Below are positions 15,373-16,471 of a stretch of DNA of 16,471 nucleotides, one piece after another; within the stretch, counting starts at the first letter, position 1; every line of letters begins with the position of its first letter. The stretch is from Pseudomonadota bacterium. GTDB lineage: Bacteria; Pseudomonadota; Gammaproteobacteria; Pseudomonadales; Pseudomonadaceae. The position numbers were made by a program, and so were the translations under genes. The stretch spans positions 1 through 16,471 of the forward strand of contig JAEYXX010000098.1 of NCBI GenBank assembly GCA_023431055.1, written 5' to 3'. The notes below the pieces were generated by a model, which worked only from the letters and a program-made list of their open reading frames with translations, was not told where the DNA came from and searched no databases.

Positions 15373-16003
15373 GTTGCAGCTCCACGCCGAGCTGCTGCGA
15401 CAGGCAGGGCCAGCGCTTCCAGGCTGACGCGGTATCCGGCGCTGCCAGGCGCTCACGGTAGGCTTGCACCGAGGGCTGGTCGAAGCTGGCGTCATCGAGC
15501 ATGCCGGTGAGGGCATGATGCACAGCCTCATCGAGTTGGTTGGCGAAAGGTTCGCCGATCAACTGATGAGCGATCAGGTTGGCGCGCGTGGTGTCCAGTG
15601 GGATCAGCGGCTGGCCGAGATGGGCGATATAGCGATCATTGACCTCTTCCACCAGGCGATGGGCCAGATAGGCCTCGTCGAGCAGGCCTTCCAATCCTTC
15701 ATGGCCTTCCATCAGCGCCGGTGGCTGCAGGAAGAAATGCTCGGCGATCTTCAGCACGGGTTTCACTGCGGCTTCGATTCCGGCTTCCCGCGCCACCTCG
15801 GCGGCGGCGTCCAGCACGTCCGGCACCTCTTCGATATAGGCGATGACGAAGGCCGTCAGCGCGCCCGAGGCGTCGTCTTCGGGCAGGCGGATGGACGGGT
15901 GCAGGCGATCCAGTTGGGCCTGCAGGAAGTGTGCGAGTGCCTGGCTGCCGCTTTCCTGCTGACGAGCCTGGGTGATCAATTGACGAAGGGCGGCGGTGTT
16001 CAT
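15362..16003 (-). CDS. Conserved protein of unknown function upstream of coxB
   Basis: The 213-aa soluble, acidic, largely helical protein has no signal peptide or membrane span, and I recognise no catalytic motif. Notable blocks are a Glu/Ala-rich helix around residues 50-85 (AYIEEVPDVLDAAAEVAREAG) and EEVNDRYIAHLGQPLIPLDTTRANLIAHQLIG (about 118-149). AGGAGC just before ATG 16003 supports the start. From memory, P. aeruginosa has an uncharacterised gene at the matching place beside coxB (PA0104, PA0105), suggesting a conserved pairing. It diverges from coxB across 403 bp and overlaps the AEC gene tail to tail. Confidence 0.8.
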   Translation of the reverse strand: MNTAALRQLITQARQQESGSQALAHFLQAQLDRLHPSIRLPEDDASGALTAFVIAYIEEVPDVLDAAAEVAREAGIEAAVKPVLKIAEHFFLQPPALMEGHEGLEGLLDEAYLAHRLVEEVNDRYIAHLGQPLIPLDTTRANLIAHQLIGEPFANQLDEAVHHALTGMLDDASFDQPSVQAYRERLAAPDTASAWKRWPCLSQQLGVELQLKA

Positions 16004-16070
16004 GACTGCTCCTACATTTCAGGACATGGACGTGAACCTTAGCCGGCTCCGGCAGTCGGCTAAGACGCGA

Positions 16071-16088
16071 TTGTCATAACTTTTTCAT
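16071..16088 (+). promoter_or_regulatory. Pho-box-like direct repeat
   Basis: TTGTCATAACTTTTTCAT contains two 7-bp units spaced by 4 A/T-rich bases, the 18-bp layout of a PhoB box. Against the CTGTCAT consensus the first unit matches 6 of 7 bases and the second 5 of 7. It is followed by CTATAT at 16104-16109, somewhat farther than the usual distance to a -10. It could act on the divergent 213-aa gene, on coxB, or be a chance AT-rich match. Confidence 0.35.
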
Positions 16089-16195
16089 ACTTATGCGAGT
16101 CTGCTATATCCACTTGTATCAGAAAGGCTACAGCCCGCGTCAGTCGCGGCGTTTAGGACAAGGGCTGCGCGGCTTCGGCCATTTTCCCTCTTACG

Positions 16196-16223
16196 TTGCG
16201 AGGTGAAAGTCGCCGTCTATACT
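16196..16223 (+). promoter_or_regulatory. Candidate coxB promoter with sigma-S-type -10
   Basis: TTGCGA (16196-16201), a 16-bp spacer and TATACT (16218-16223) form a promoter. The preceding bases make GTCTATACT, the extended CTATACT -10 favoured by RpoS. The aa3 oxidase genes of P. aeruginosa are reported to be RpoS-dependent, which fits. Transcription would start near 16230, leaving a leader of about 175 nt. Nothing else in 16004-16406 was recognisable apart from the Pho-like repeat. Confidence 0.55.
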
Positions 16224-16406
16224 CGATTTCGAAAGGCAGTACCTGATGGAACCGGACGGGCTTAGGCACGGAAAGGTTTCGGCAGCAGTTGCCAGCAGTC
16301 GAGCGTGGTTCGCGAACAGAGTCCGCAGCGCATGCTCTATGGCAGTCGATCCCTTAGCCGCAGGCTCAGCCGGCGGGATAACAAGAACAATCAAGGGGAA
16401 CCCGCA

Positions 16407-16471
16407 ATGATGCGACATCCACGAGTCTGGATGGGCCTCCTGCTGTGGCTGGCATTAGGCTCGGCGCACGC
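16407..16471 (+). CDS. coxB: Cytochrome c oxidase subunit II, N-terminal fragment
   Basis: Only 21 complete codons are present, reading MMRHPRVWMGLLLWLALGSAH and cut by the window edge. This is the signal peptide and start of pseudomonad CoxB, the CuA-bearing subunit of aa3-type cytochrome c oxidase. AAGGGGAA at 16393-16400 is the ribosome binding site. A second ATG follows immediately at 16410. Identification rests on the N-terminus and on the conserved neighbour upstream. Confidence 0.75.
   Translation, partial: MMRHPRVWMGLLLWLALGSAH

Overview
The window looks like a piece of a Pseudomonas chromosome. GC is high outside one island, and the genes read as typical pseudomonad proteins: a PotF/SpuD-like binding protein, AspA, an AGCS symporter, type I asparaginase, serine-dependent glutaminase and the start of coxB. 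Intergenic spaces carry the palindromic repeats common in this genus. The P. mendocina/oleovorans group is my best guess from gene content and repeats, but the sequence alone does not prove it.

Layout. Positions 1-53 are the tail of an unidentified gene. A periplasmic polyamine-type binding protein follows (118-1212). Positions 1213-1528 hold no gene but two palindromic repeats. An accessory defence cassette comes next: a small XRE regulator on the minus strand (1529-1900), diverging from a type III restriction-modification operon, mod (2032-3639) and res (3652-6228). The 131-bp gap between the regulator and mod contains repeated TTGCCTTT/AAAGCAAAT half-sites that look like an operator array. 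A 17-bp inverted repeat closes the cassette (6297-6355).

From 6360 to 14300 the genes centre on aspartate, asparagine, glutamine and related amino acids. A LysR regulator (minus) diverges from aspA. aspA is followed by a 42-aa ORF with a good ribosome binding site and then a strong terminator. A helix-turn-helix regulator of unknown signal (minus) diverges from an AGCS sodium/amino-acid symporter, which ends at another strong terminator. A cytoplasmic asparaginase and a GNAT acetyltransferase form a two-gene unit. Glutaminase follows on the minus strand. Together these genes could import small amino acids, deamidate Asn and Gln, and convert Asp to fumarate plus ammonia.

The right end has an AEC-family transporter (14443-15372) overlapping by 11 bp, tail to tail, a conserved 213-aa protein of unknown function (15362-16003, minus). 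A 403-bp regulatory region then leads to the first 21 codons of coxB, cytochrome c oxidase subunit II. It contains a Pho-box-like repeat and a CTATACT sigma-S-type -10 element.

I found no tRNA, rRNA, CRISPR array, transposase or integrase. The most distinctive part is the XRE-controlled type III R-M cassette. Its architecture is recognisable, but its apparent dedicated operator array and base-composition mosaic mod gene deserve attention.
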